From the NCBI RefSeq assembly GCF_041438865.1, contig NZ_CP109450.1:1963001-2027000 (forward strand): a stretch of DNA of 64,000 nt, given 5' to 3'. Positions 1 through 8,150 of the stretch are shown here, in pieces. This DNA is from Streptomyces sp. NBC_01471. GTDB lineage: Bacteria > Actinomycetota > Actinomycetes > Streptomycetales > Streptomycetaceae. A program made the translations under genes and the position numbers. Numbering within the stretch: position 1 is the first letter of the stretch; every line of letters starts with the position of its first letter. The notes below the pieces were generated by a model. That model searched no databases, was not told the origin of the DNA, and saw nothing but the letters and a program-made list of their open reading frames with translations.

Positions 1-39
1 TCCGCCTGCCACGGTTCCAGGAGCCCCAGCTCCGCTCTG

Positions 40-2238
40 TCACCGAGCGATATCGCGAACATGCTTCTCCTCCATCACGGGCGGGCGCGGTGGTGGAATT
101 TTCGCACGGGTACCGGGGGCGGGCGCCTCGATGCTGATGTGGGGAAGCCGCCGGTCCAGCCAGCCGGGCAGCCACCAGTTCCCCCGGCCGAGCAGGTGCA
201 TCAGCGCGGGGACCAGGAGCGTCCGCAGCACGAAGGCATCGAGCGCGACGGCTGCGGCGAGGGCGATGCCGAACATCGCGATGACCCGGTCGCCGCTGAG
301 GACGAAGGCGAGGAAGACGGAGATCATGATGACGGCAGCGGAGTTGATCACGCGGCTGGTCTCGGCGAGACCGACCCGGACGGCCCGCCGGTTGTCGCCG
401 GTCTCCCGCCACTCCTCGTACATCCGGCTGACCAGGAAGACCTGGTAGTCCATGGAGAGTCCGAAGAGCACCGAGACCATGATCACCGGCAGGAAGGGCT
501 CGATCGGGCCCGCGCTGCCGAGTCCCAGCAGCTCACTCCCCCAGCCCCACTGGAAGACCGCGACGACGACGCCGAAGGCGGAGGCCACCGCGGCCACGTT
601 CATCAGGGCGGCCTTGACCGGGATTCCGATCGAGCGGAACGCCAGCAGCAGGAGCAGACAGCCGAGCGCGATGACCACACCGACGAAGAGCGGGAGTTTG
701 CCGACGATCACCTCCGCGAAGTCGTCGTAGCTCGCGGTGACACCGCCGACCTCGACATCGAGCGAGGTCCGGCTCTCGGCCCGGGGCAGGACGTCCGTAC
801 GCAGCCGGTCGACGAGGTCGCTGGTCTTCTGTGACTGCGGGGACGAGTCGGGGACGACCGTGATGAAGGCCGTGTCACCGCTGCCGTTGTAGGTGACCGG
901 GCTCACCGTCGCGACGTCCTCGGTCGTACGCAGCCGCGCGGGCAGTTCGTCCAGGGCCACCCGGTCCCCCGCACCGTCCAGCTTGGCGACCAGGGTGAGC
1001 GGTCCGTTGGCTCCGGGCCCGAAGCCCCTGCCGATCAGGTCGTACGCCTCCCGGGTGGTCGAGCCCGCCGGACTGTTGCCCTGGTCGGATGTGCCCAGGT
1101 GGAGCCCGAGGGTCGGCAGCGCGAGGACCAGCATCACCGCCGCGGCGAGTGTGCCGAGCAGTCTGGGATGCCGCTCCACGAATGCGGACCAGCGGGCGGC
1201 GAAGCCGGTGGGCGGTTCGGGCTGCGGGCCCCGCTCGGCCAGCCGTTCGCGTTCCCGGCGGCTCAGCGCCCGCATCCCGATGAACGAGAGCAGCGCGGGC
1301 AGCAGGGTCACCGAGGCGGCCACGGTCAGCACGACCGTGAGGGACGCCGCGATGGCGACACCGTTGAGGAAGTCCAGCCGGAGGATGAGCATGCCGAGCA
1401 GGGCGATGCAGACCGTCGCCCCGGCGAAGACGACGGCGCGGCCCGTCGTGCTCACCGCGTGCGTCACCGCCTCGGTGACCGGCAGGCCGCGGCGCAGCGC
1501 CTTGCGGTGCCTGGTCACGATGAACAGCGCGTAGTCGATGCCGACTCCGAGCCCGACCAGCATCCCGAGCATCGGCGCGAAGTCGGCGACGGTCATGACA
1601 TGTCCGAGCAGTCCGATGCCCGCGTAGGCCGTGCCGACGCTGACCAGGGCGGTGGCGATGGGCAGCAGGCTCGCGGCGAAGGCGCCGAAGGCGAGGAAGA
1701 GCACCAGTGCGGCGACGGCGACCCCGATGGCCTCGCTGAGATGCACGCCGGTGGTCTGGGTGAGCGCGACGGCGCTGCCGCCCAGCTCGACCTGGAGCCC
1801 GTCGGCCTCGGCCGCCTTCGCGGTGTCGACAACGGTCCGGGCCTGCGGCTCGGGGATCTCGTCGGACTGCGCGTCGAAGGTGAACACGGCGTAGGCGGTG
1901 TGCCCGTCGGCGCTGGTGTGCGGCGCCCCGACGGAGGCGATGCCCGGGAGGTCGTCGATCTTGTTGAGGGTCTGCGTCATCCGCTGTTCGACGCCGGACG
2001 CGCGGACGCTGCCCTGCCCGGTGTGCCAGACGATGGTGTCGCTGTCGCCGCCCTGGCCGTGGAATCCCTGGTCGAGGAGGGCGGTGGCCCGCCCGGACTC
2101 CGTACCCGGCACTTCGTAGTCGTTGGAGTACGCCGATCCGGCGAAGCCCGCGGCGGCCGCGGTGCCGCCGAGGGCGAGGAGCCAGAGGAGAACGGTCAGC
2201 AGGCGGTGCCTGACGCACCATCGCGCGATGGCTGCCAA
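40..2238 (-). CDS. MMPL/RND family transporter
   Basis: A 732-residue proton-driven exporter of the MMPL (RND superfamily) type, in the cytoplasmic membrane. It shows the family's two-repeat plan. Each half has one N-terminal helix, a large extracytoplasmic loop (about residues 35-165 and 385-510) and a bundle of five helices. The first bundle carries GLGVGIDYALFIVTRHR (about 228-245) and the second carries VLFGLSMDYQVFLVSR (about 590-605); the Asp-Tyr pairs are the expected proton-relay positions. The C-terminus is a short charged tail. In actinobacteria such proteins export lipids or secondary metabolites; the substrate cannot be read from sequence. It is transcribed alone and diverges from the S4-domain gene. 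The first 39 bases of the window hold nothing recognisable. Confidence 0.93.
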   Translation of the reverse strand: MAAIARWCVRHRLLTVLLWLLALGGTAAAAGFAGSAYSNDYEVPGTESGRATALLDQGFHGQGGDSDTIVWHTGQGSVRASGVEQRMTQTLNKIDDLPGIASVGAPHTSADGHTAYAVFTFDAQSDEIPEPQARTVVDTAKAAEADGLQVELGGSAVALTQTTGVHLSEAIGVAVAALVLFLAFGAFAASLLPIATALVSVGTAYAGIGLLGHVMTVADFAPMLGMLVGLGVGIDYALFIVTRHRKALRRGLPVTEAVTHAVSTTGRAVVFAGATVCIALLGMLILRLDFLNGVAIAASLTVVLTVAASVTLLPALLSFIGMRALSRRERERLAERGPQPEPPTGFAARWSAFVERHPRLLGTLAAAVMLVLALPTLGLHLGTSDQGNSPAGSTTREAYDLIGRGFGPGANGPLTLVAKLDGAGDRVALDELPARLRTTEDVATVSPVTYNGSGDTAFITVVPDSSPQSQKTSDLVDRLRTDVLPRAESRTSLDVEVGGVTASYDDFAEVIVGKLPLFVGVVIALGCLLLLLAFRSIGIPVKAALMNVAAVASAFGVVVAVFQWGWGSELLGLGSAGPIEPFLPVIMVSVLFGLSMDYQVFLVSRMYEEWRETGDNRRAVRVGLAETSRVINSAAVIMISVFLAFVLSGDRVIAMFGIALAAAVALDAFVLRTLLVPALMHLLGRGNWWLPGWLDRRLPHISIEAPAPGTRAKIPPPRPPVMEEKHVRDIAR

Positions 2239-2401
2239 CGGACTGCTCCCTCGGAATCGACCTGGGTGGTTCGTCGGCCTTTATCGGGAATAAACCGTAA
2301 AGAGCACAGACCTTTGGCGCATCACTCTGGCATCGAAACGTGATCCTTTGACTGTTTCGTGGGGTTAGTCACAAGGGTGCGCGCCGCCGTAGGGTCGGGG
2401 T

Positions 2402-2788
2402 ATGGCTGCTGAAGAGGGGACCGTACGGCTCGACACCTGGATCTGGTCGGTGCGGCTCACCAAGACACGCTCGCAGGCCGCTGCTGCCTGCCGGGCCGGT
2501 CATGCCCGCCTCAACGGTGAACGCGTCAAGCCGGCCCACGCGGTGCAGGCGGGCGACGAGGTGCGGCTGTTCCACGCGGGACGCGAGCGGATCGTCGAAG
2601 TGTCACGCCTGGTGCGCAAGAGGGTGGGGCCGCCGGTAGCGGCCGAGTGCTACGTGGACAACAGCCCGCCGCCCCCGCCCCGGGAGGCCGTTCTCGACAT
2701 CCCGGTCCGCGACCGGGGCACGGGACGGCCGACGAAGCGGGACCGGCGTGAACTGGAGCAGCTGCGCGGGGACATCGGACTGCGCTGA
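2402..2788 (+). CDS. S4-domain RNA-binding protein (Hsp15-like)
   Basis: A 128-residue protein with an S4 RNA-binding fold at residues 7-70 (VRLDTWIWSVRLTKTRSQA, then ARLNGERVKP), followed by a basic C-terminal tail rich in Arg and Lys. This is the size and plan of the Hsp15/RNA-binding S4 family, whose E. coli member binds blocked 50S subunits carrying nascent chains. The role here is inferred from family only. ATG start with a purine-rich stretch (GTAGGGTCGGGGT) directly upstream. It diverges from the MMPL gene and converges on the permease; a 20-bp tandem repeat lies in the convergent gap. Confidence 0.88.
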   Translation: MAAEEGTVRLDTWIWSVRLTKTRSQAAAACRAGHARLNGERVKPAHAVQAGDEVRLFHAGRERIVEVSRLVRKRVGPPVAAECYVDNSPPPPPREAVLDIPVRDRGTGRPTKRDRRELEQLRGDIGLR

Positions 2789-2815
2789 CCGGTCCGGAGC
2801 TGTCCGCACGGGACC

Positions 2816-2855
2816 GCCTGTGTCTCGTAGGGCCAGCCTGTGTCCCGTAGGGGCA
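2816..2855. repeat. Two tandem 20-bp repeats in a convergent gap
   Basis: GCCTGTGTCTCGTAGGGCCA (2816-2835) is followed at once by GCCTGTGTCCCGTAGGGGCA (2836-2855), 18 of 20 bases identical, then a partial GCCT. It lies between the converging ends of the S4 gene and the permease gene. No hairpin is obvious, so its role is unknown. Confidence 0.75.
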
Positions 2856-2858
2856 GCC

Positions 2859-4052
2859 TCACGCTCCGATGACCCGCAGGGCTCCCCACAGTGCGACGGT
2901 CGACACGGTCAGCGTCGCGGGAACCGTCAGCAGGCCGAGCCGGGAGAAGGTGCCGAGTTCGGGCTCCTGTCCGTACTCGTTCATGATGCGGCGCCACAGC
3001 AGTGTGGCCAGCGAGCCGACGTACGTGAGGTTGGGGCCGAGGTTCACGCCGATCAGCGCCGCGAGTACCGGCCCGGGCCCGGCGGGGCCGACGACCGGCA
3101 GCAGCGCCAGGATCGCCGGCAGGTTGTTGATGGCGTTGGACAGGACGGCGGCGACCCCGGCCACCGCGAGCAGCGCGGGCAGTGTGGCGCCGCCGGGCAG
3201 CAAGTGGCCGATCCCGTCGCCGAGTCCGTTGTCGACGACCGCCCGGACGACGATCCCGAGCGCGAGCACGAACAGGCAGAAGAACGGGTTGGCGTCGCGC
3301 ACCAGGCCCGTGACGGTGGTCCGTCGGCGGCGCAGCGCCCGGATGCCGAGCACCAGGACCCCGGCGAGCGCGGCCCAGACCGGTTCGGCGCCCGCGAAGG
3401 AGGTGACCACGAAGCCGGCGAGTGTCAGACCGACCACCACCAGGGTGAACACCGGTGTCTCGGCCGGCTCCGCCGCGTCAGGCGCGTGCGCGGGCGTGGC
3501 CAGGTCGGTGGCGAAGAACCGGCGGAAGACGGCGTACTCGACCGCCACGGCGGCCAGCCACGGCACGGCCATCAGCCCGGCGAACCGGGTGAAGGTCAGG
3601 CCGCTCGCGGAGAACGCCAGCAGATTGGTCAGGTTGGAGACAGGCAGCAGCAGCGAGCCGGAGTTGGCGAGGTGCGCACAGGCGTAGACGTGGGGCCGCG
3701 GCCCGGCCCCGACCCGCGCGGCTGTCGCGAAGACGACCGGGGTGAGCAGGACGACGGTGGCGTCCAGGCTGAGCACGGCGGTGACCACGGCGGCGACCGC
3801 GAAAACGCCACCGAGCAGCCGCACCGGCCGCCCGCCGCAGACCCGCGCCACCAGATCGCCCGCGGCGTCGAACAGCCCGTCGTCGGCGCAGAGCTGGGAG
3901 AGCACGAGCACCGCGGCGAGAAAGGCGACCACGGGCAGCAGGGTGCGCGTCTGGTCCCATGCCTCGGACGGCGAGACCGCGCCCGAAAGCACCACGAGTA
4001 CCGCCGCGGGCACGGCGGCCGCCGCCTCCGGCCGGCCCTGGGGACGGGTCAC
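2859..4052 (-). CDS. ArsB/SLC13-type anion permease
   Basis: A polytopic membrane protein of at least 397 residues with about ten hydrophobic helices, of the arsenite/citrate/sodium-sulfate (IT superfamily) permease type. It shows the paired re-entrant-type segments [19 protein letters not shown] and [19 protein letters not shown], where ArsB and related carriers bind their ions. The substrate is not determined. The GTG at 4052 probably begins too late: the frame stays open upstream and encodes [19 protein letters not shown], which looks like a first helix, so a CTG at 4115 or another non-canonical start may be used. The large palindrome at 4142-4253 lies just upstream. Confidence 0.8.
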   Translation of the reverse strand: MTRPQGRPEAAAAVPAAVLVVLSGAVSPSEAWDQTRTLLPVVAFLAAVLVLSQLCADDGLFDAAGDLVARVCGGRPVRLLGGVFAVAAVVTAVLSLDATVVLLTPVVFATAARVGAGPRPHVYACAHLANSGSLLLPVSNLTNLLAFSASGLTFTRFAGLMAVPWLAAVAVEYAVFRRFFATDLATPAHAPDAAEPAETPVFTLVVVGLTLAGFVVTSFAGAEPVWAALAGVLVLGIRALRRRRTTVTGLVRDANPFFCLFVLALGIVVRAVVDNGLGDGIGHLLPGGATLPALLAVAGVAAVLSNAINNLPAILALLPVVGPAGPGPVLAALIGVNLGPNLTYVGSLATLLWRRIMNEYGQEPELGTFSRLGLLTVPATLTVSTVALWGALRVIGA

Positions 4053-4141
4053 GGCGAAGGCGAGTACGCCCAGGAGCAGCGCTACGGAGAGGATCTCGGC
4101 GGGGATGTTGTTCAGGGCGTGCTCCGGGGTGGGAACGGGCC

Positions 4142-4253
4142 GGGGCCGCGCCCCGGACTCCGTGTCCTGCGGCGCCGGGGGGATGTGACGGCAGGACGAG
4201 CCTGCTGTCGCGTCCCCCCGGCACCGGCGGAGCGGAATCCGGGGCGCGGCCCC
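4142..4253. repeat. 112-bp imperfect palindrome after gatB
   Basis: The left arm 4142-4195 (54 nt) pairs with the right arm 4201-4253 (53 nt) around a 5-nt centre (ACGAG). The outer 21 positions match except one: GGGGCCGCGCCCCGGACTCC at 4142-4161 faces GGAATCCGGGGCGCGGCCCC at 4234-4253. The inner 25 positions match except about four, with a short mismatched bulge between the two blocks. RNA from gatB would end in this hairpin, and it is also the leader region of the permease gene. It could act as a terminator, an mRNA-stabilising stem or a mobile REP/MITE-like element. Confidence 0.8.
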
Positions 4254-4274
4254 GTGCGACCGTGCGTGGGCGGG

Positions 4275-5783
4275 TCAGCCTTCGGCGCCGAGCTTCTCCA
4301 GGATCAGCTCACGGACGCGCGCCGCGTCCGCCTGTCCCCGGGTGGCCTTCATGACCGCGCCGACGAGTGCACCGGCGGCGGCGACCTTGCCGCTGCGGAT
4401 CTTGTCCGCGATGGCCGCGTTGCCCGCGATGGCCTCGTCCACGGCGGCGCCGAGCGCACCGTCGTCGGAGACGACCTTCAGACCGCGCTTCTCGACGACC
4501 TCGTCCGGTCCGCCCTCACCGGCGAGCACCCCGTCGATGACCTGGCGGGCCAGCTTGTCGTTGAGGTCGCCCGCCGCGACGAGCTCCGCGACCCGGGCGA
4601 CCTGCTCGGGCGTGATGGGCAGCGCGGCGAGGTCACGGCCGGTCTCGTTGGCGTTGCGCGCCAGCTCGCCCATCCACCACTTGCGGGCCTGGTCGGACGG
4701 GGCGCCCGCGTCGATCGTGGCCAGAATCGGGTCGAGCGCACCGGCGTTGAGGATCGACTGCATGTCGAACTCGGTGACGCCCCACTCCTCGCGCAGCCGG
4801 TTGCGGCGCACGCGCGGCAGCTCGGGCAGTGTGCCCCGCAGCTCCTCGACCCAGTCGCGCGCGGGCGCGACGGGGACCAGGTCGGGCTCCGGGAAGTACC
4901 GGTAGTCCTCGGCGTTGTCCTTGATGCGACCCGCCGTGGTGGACCCGTCCTCCTCGTGGAAGTGCCGGGTCTCCTGCACGATCGATCCGCCGGAGCCGAG
5001 CACCGCGGCGTGCCGCTGGATCTCGTAGCGCGCGGCGCGTTCCACCGAGCGCAGCGAGTTGACGTTCTTCGTCTCGGAGCGCGTCCCGAGCTTCTCGACC
5101 CCATGCAGCCGCAGCGACAGGTTGACGTCGCAGCGCATCTGGCCCATCTCCATCCGGGCCTCGGAGACGCCCAGCGCCTTGATCAGCTCACGCAGCTCGG
5201 CGACGTACGCCTTGGCGACCTCGGGGGCACGCTCGCCGGCTCCCTCGATCGGCTTGGTGACGATCTCGATGAGCGGAATGCCCGCGCGGTTGTAGTCGAG
5301 CAGCGAGTGCGACGCGCCGTGGATACGGCCGGTGGCCCCGCCGACGTGCAGCGACTTGCCGGTGTCCTCCTCCATGTGGGCGCGCTCGATCTGCACCCGG
5401 AAGGTCTCGCCGTCCTCCAGCTGGACGTCCAGATAGCCGTCGAAGGCGATCGGCTCGTCATACTGCGAGGTCTGGAAGTTCTTCGGCATGTCCGGATAGA
5501 AGTAGTTCTTCCGGGCGAAACGGCACCACTCGGCGATCTCGCAGTTCAGCGCGAGACCGATCTTGATGGCCGACTCGACGCCGATCGCGTTGACGACCGG
5601 CAGCGAGCCGGGCAGACCCAGACAGGTGGGGCAGGTCTGCGAGTTGGGCTCGGCACCCAGCTCGGTGGAGCAGCCGCAGAACATCTTGGTCCTGGTGCCG
5701 AGCTCGACATGGACCTCCAGGCCCATGACGGGGTCGTACGTCGCGAGGGCTTCCTCGTACGACGCGAGTTCAGTGACGGTCAC
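4275..5783 (-). CDS. gatB: Asp/Glu-tRNA amidotransferase subunit B
   Basis: GatB of 502 residues, the usual length. It binds misacylated Glu-tRNA(Gln) or Asp-tRNA(Asn) and activates the acyl group with ATP before amidation by ammonia from GatA. The N-terminal kinase-like cradle contains [19 protein letters not shown] and [18 protein letters not shown] (the zinc-type cysteines are C37, C39, C53 and C56 approximately), then [18 protein letters not shown]. The C-terminal YqeY-like tail (about 355-500) binds tRNA. GTG start preceded by GAGGGAAAG. It is the last gene of gatC-gatA-small ORF-gatB and is followed by the long palindrome. Confidence 0.97.
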   Translation of the reverse strand: MTVTELASYEEALATYDPVMGLEVHVELGTRTKMFCGCSTELGAEPNSQTCPTCLGLPGSLPVVNAIGVESAIKIGLALNCEIAEWCRFARKNYFYPDMPKNFQTSQYDEPIAFDGYLDVQLEDGETFRVQIERAHMEEDTGKSLHVGGATGRIHGASHSLLDYNRAGIPLIEIVTKPIEGAGERAPEVAKAYVAELRELIKALGVSEARMEMGQMRCDVNLSLRLHGVEKLGTRSETKNVNSLRSVERAARYEIQRHAAVLGSGGSIVQETRHFHEEDGSTTAGRIKDNAEDYRYFPEPDLVPVAPARDWVEELRGTLPELPRVRRNRLREEWGVTEFDMQSILNAGALDPILATIDAGAPSDQARKWWMGELARNANETGRDLAALPITPEQVARVAELVAAGDLNDKLARQVIDGVLAGEGGPDEVVEKRGLKVVSDDGALGAAVDEAIAGNAAIADKIRSGKVAAAGALVGAVMKATRGQADAARVRELILEKLGAEG

Positions 5784-5799
5784 GATGAGACTTTCCCTC

Positions 5800-6042
5800 T
5801 CAGCCCAGCAGGACGTCGTCGTCGCCCAGGCGCTTCAGTTCGCGGTAGAGGATCGCCAGTCCGGTGGCGATCGCCGCAGCCGAGATGGCGGCGTCGACGA
5901 GCCGGAGCGTGTCGTTCTCCTGGCGGGCCAGCTTGGCCTGCTTGAAGACGCTGAGCGCTCCGAAGGCGGTGGAACCCAGGGACACGTAGACGCCGGTCTT
6001 GGACTTCTTGAAGTTCTTGGCCTTCTTGGTCATGGCACTCAC
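5800..6042 (-). CDS. Small membrane protein inside the gat operon
   Basis: An 80-residue protein of unknown function. It has a lysine-rich N-terminus ([13 protein letters not shown]), a weak hydrophobic stretch ([16 protein letters not shown]) and a clearer helix near the C-terminus ([19 protein letters not shown]), ending in acidic DDDVLLG. Its ATG lies inside the gatA stop region (4-nt overlap, 6039-6042), so it is probably translationally coupled to gatA, and gatB starts 17 nt after its stop. From memory, homologues sit at this place in other streptomycetes. Nothing in the sequence shows a catalytic role; involvement with the amidotransferase is only suggested by position. Confidence 0.8.
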   Translation of the reverse strand: MSAMTKKAKNFKKSKTGVYVSLGSTAFGALSVFKQAKLARQENDTLRLVDAAISAAAIATGLAILYRELKRLGDDDVLLG

Positions 6043-7538
6043 AACGACGGAGCCTCCTCAAGCAGCGGGTGTCCCCACTTTTCCACGAAGGCGGCCTCGA
6101 CGGCAGCTCCGACCTTGTACAGCCGGTCGTCCTTCATGGCGGGGGCGATGATCTGCAGGCCGACCGGCAGACCGTCTTCGGGTGCCAGGCCGCAGGGCAG
6201 CGACATGGCGGAGTTGCCGGCCAGGTTGGTCGGGATGGTGCACAGGTCGGCGAGGTACATCGCCATCGGGTCGTCGGCGCGCTCACCGATCGGGAAGGCG
6301 GTGGTGGGCGTGGTCGGCGAGACGATGACGTCCACCCGCTCGAACGCCTGCTCGAAGTCCCGCGTGATGAGGGTGCGGACCTTCTGGGCGCTGCCGTAGT
6401 ACGCGTCGTAGTAGCCGGAGCTGAGCGCGTACGTACCGAGGATGATGCGGCGCTTGACCTCGTCGCCGAATCCGGCTTCGCGGGAGAGCGCGGTGACGTC
6501 CTCGGCGGACTTCGTGCCGTCGTCGCCGACTCGCAGGCCGTACCGCATGGCGTCGAAGCGGGCCAGGTTCGAGCTGCACTCCGACGGGGCGATCAGGTAG
6601 TACGCGGAGAGCGCCAGGTCGAAGGAGGGGCAGTCCAGCTCCACGATGTCGGCGCCGAGCCCCCTGAGGAGCTCGACGGACTCGTCGAAACGCTGGATGA
6701 CCCCGGCCTGGTAGCCCTCGCCGCGGAACTGCTTGACGACACCGACGCGCAGTCCGGCGACCGAGCCGTTGCGGGCGGCCTCGACGACCGGCGGGACCGG
6801 GGCGTCGATGGAGGTCGAGTCGAGCGGGTCGTGCCCGGCGATGGCCTCGTGCAGCAGGGCCGCGTCCAGGACCGTACGGGCGCAGGGGCCGCCCTGGTCG
6901 AGGGAGGACGAGAACGCCACCATGCCGTAGCGGGACACCCCGCCGTAGGTCGGCTTGACGCCGACGGTGCCGGTGACGGCCGCGGGCTGGCGGATGGAGC
7001 CGCCGGTGTCCGTACCGATGGCCAGCGGGGCCTCGTAGGCCGCCAGGGCGGCAGCGGAGCCGCCGCCGGAGCCGCCGGGGATCCGGGAGAGGTCCCAGGG
7101 GTTGCCGGTGGGCCCGTAGGCGCTGTTCTCGGTCGACGACCCCATGGCGAACTCGTCCATGTTGGTCTTGCCGAGGATGACGACGTCGGCGGCCTTGAGG
7201 CGCTTGGTGACGGTCGCGTCGTACGGCGGGAGCCAGCCTTCGAGGATCTTGGAGCCGACGGTGGTCGGGACGCCCTCGGTGGTGAAGATGTCCTTCAGCG
7301 CCAGGGGCACACCGGCCAGCGGTCCGAGCTTCTCGCCGTTCGCGCGCTTGGCGTCGACAGCGCGGGCCTGAGCGAGCGCGCCCTCACGGTCGACGTGCAG
7401 GAAGGCATTGACCTTCTCATCGACGGCCGCGATCCGGGCCAGGTGCGCCTCGGTGACCTCGACGGCCGTGAGCTCGCCGGAAGCGATCTTCGCGGCGGTC
7501 TCGGCAGCGGTGAGCTTGATGATGTTGATGTCCGTCAT
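6039..7538 (-). CDS. gatA: Asp/Glu-tRNA amidotransferase subunit A
   Basis: GatA of 499 residues, the glutaminase subunit that releases ammonia for transamidation. The amidase signature is complete: catalytic Lys in [12 protein letters not shown] (about residue 82), the glycine/serine-rich block [13 protein letters not shown] (about 155-168) and [20 protein letters not shown] with the cis-Ser/Ser pair of the Ser-cisSer-Lys triad. ATG start, 3 nt after the gatC stop; its own stop overlaps the next small gene by 4 nt. An operon with gatC and gatB is clear. Confidence 0.97.
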   Translation of the reverse strand: MTDINIIKLTAAETAAKIASGELTAVEVTEAHLARIAAVDEKVNAFLHVDREGALAQARAVDAKRANGEKLGPLAGVPLALKDIFTTEGVPTTVGSKILEGWLPPYDATVTKRLKAADVVILGKTNMDEFAMGSSTENSAYGPTGNPWDLSRIPGGSGGGSAAALAAYEAPLAIGTDTGGSIRQPAAVTGTVGVKPTYGGVSRYGMVAFSSSLDQGGPCARTVLDAALLHEAIAGHDPLDSTSIDAPVPPVVEAARNGSVAGLRVGVVKQFRGEGYQAGVIQRFDESVELLRGLGADIVELDCPSFDLALSAYYLIAPSECSSNLARFDAMRYGLRVGDDGTKSAEDVTALSREAGFGDEVKRRIILGTYALSSGYYDAYYGSAQKVRTLITRDFEQAFERVDVIVSPTTPTTAFPIGERADDPMAMYLADLCTIPTNLAGNSAMSLPCGLAPEDGLPVGLQIIAPAMKDDRLYKVGAAVEAAFVEKWGHPLLEEAPSL

Positions 7539-7541
7539 GGG

Positions 7542-7838
7542 TTAGTCCTCCCCCAGGATCTGCGGCACCTTGAAACGCCGCTGCTCCTGGGCGGGGGCGC
7601 CGGAGAGGGCCTGCTCCGGGGTGAGCGACGGACGGACCTCGTCCGCGCGCATGACGTTCGTCAGCGGCAGCGGGTGGGAGGTCGGCGGTACGTCTTGGTC
7701 GGCAACCTCGGATACGCGGGCGACCGCGCCGAGAATGTCGTCGAGCTGTCCGGCGAAGTGGTCGAGCTCTTCGTCCTTCAGCTCCAGACGTGCCAGCCGT
7801 GCGAGGTGGGCGACCTCCTCGCGCGTGATGCCAGGCAT
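7542..7838 (-). CDS. gatC: Asp/Glu-tRNA amidotransferase subunit C
   Basis: GatC of 98 residues, the small belt subunit that wraps GatA and GatB and stabilises the complex. The typical start [21 protein letters not shown] and the later [20 protein letters not shown] are both present. It is first in the gat operon, transcribed leftward from the 7839-8140 gap. Confidence 0.95.
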   Translation of the reverse strand: MPGITREEVAHLARLARLELKDEELDHFAGQLDDILGAVARVSEVADQDVPPTSHPLPLTNVMRADEVRPSLTPEQALSGAPAQEQRRFKVPQILGED

Positions 7839-8065
7839 GCAGCGATCCTCAGGGGTGAGTGTGTGGATTTTGGCCCAATCCTATGGGGCCGGGGGCCGTG
7901 GCCACTAAACGGATCCGCCGGGGAGGGACGCGGAGGGGCGTCCGTCGCTGTGGAAAGCCGGACGCCGGGACGCCTCAGGCCCGTCCGGCGGTCGGGGACC
8001 GGGTCCGTGGCGGGGCCGGACTACCGGACACGAAGCCCCGGTTACGGACGCGGCGCAGCTCGGGT

Positions 8066-8150
8066 ACGAGCACGGAGCACCGGTTCTCAGGGTACGAACG
8101 CGGAGTCCCGGTTCCCGGGGTACGAGCGGCGGAGTCCCGGTTACGGACGC
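8066..8150. repeat. 28-bp tandem repeats between rmdB and gatC
   Basis: The 302-bp gap 7839-8140 holds no gene. Its upstream part has imperfect 28-bp units: ACGAGCACGG... (8066-8093), ACGAACGCGG... (8094-8121) and ACGAGCGGCGG... (from 8122), sharing the core CGGAGTCCCGGTT. A more diverged copy precedes them (from about 8030). The last unit runs into the end of rmdB and encodes its last residues. The array sits 230-310 bp upstream of gatC, in the likely gat promoter region. Confidence 0.7.

Noticed and set aside
1099..2343. Long open frames opposite the MMPL gene
   Set aside because: Asp/Glu/Gly/Arg-rich translations without any domain, mirror images of a well-supported gene on the other strand.
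2748..5945. 1065-codon open frame on the plus strand over the permease and gatB
   Set aside because: Runs antisense to two clear genes and has the low-complexity composition of a high-GC shadow frame.
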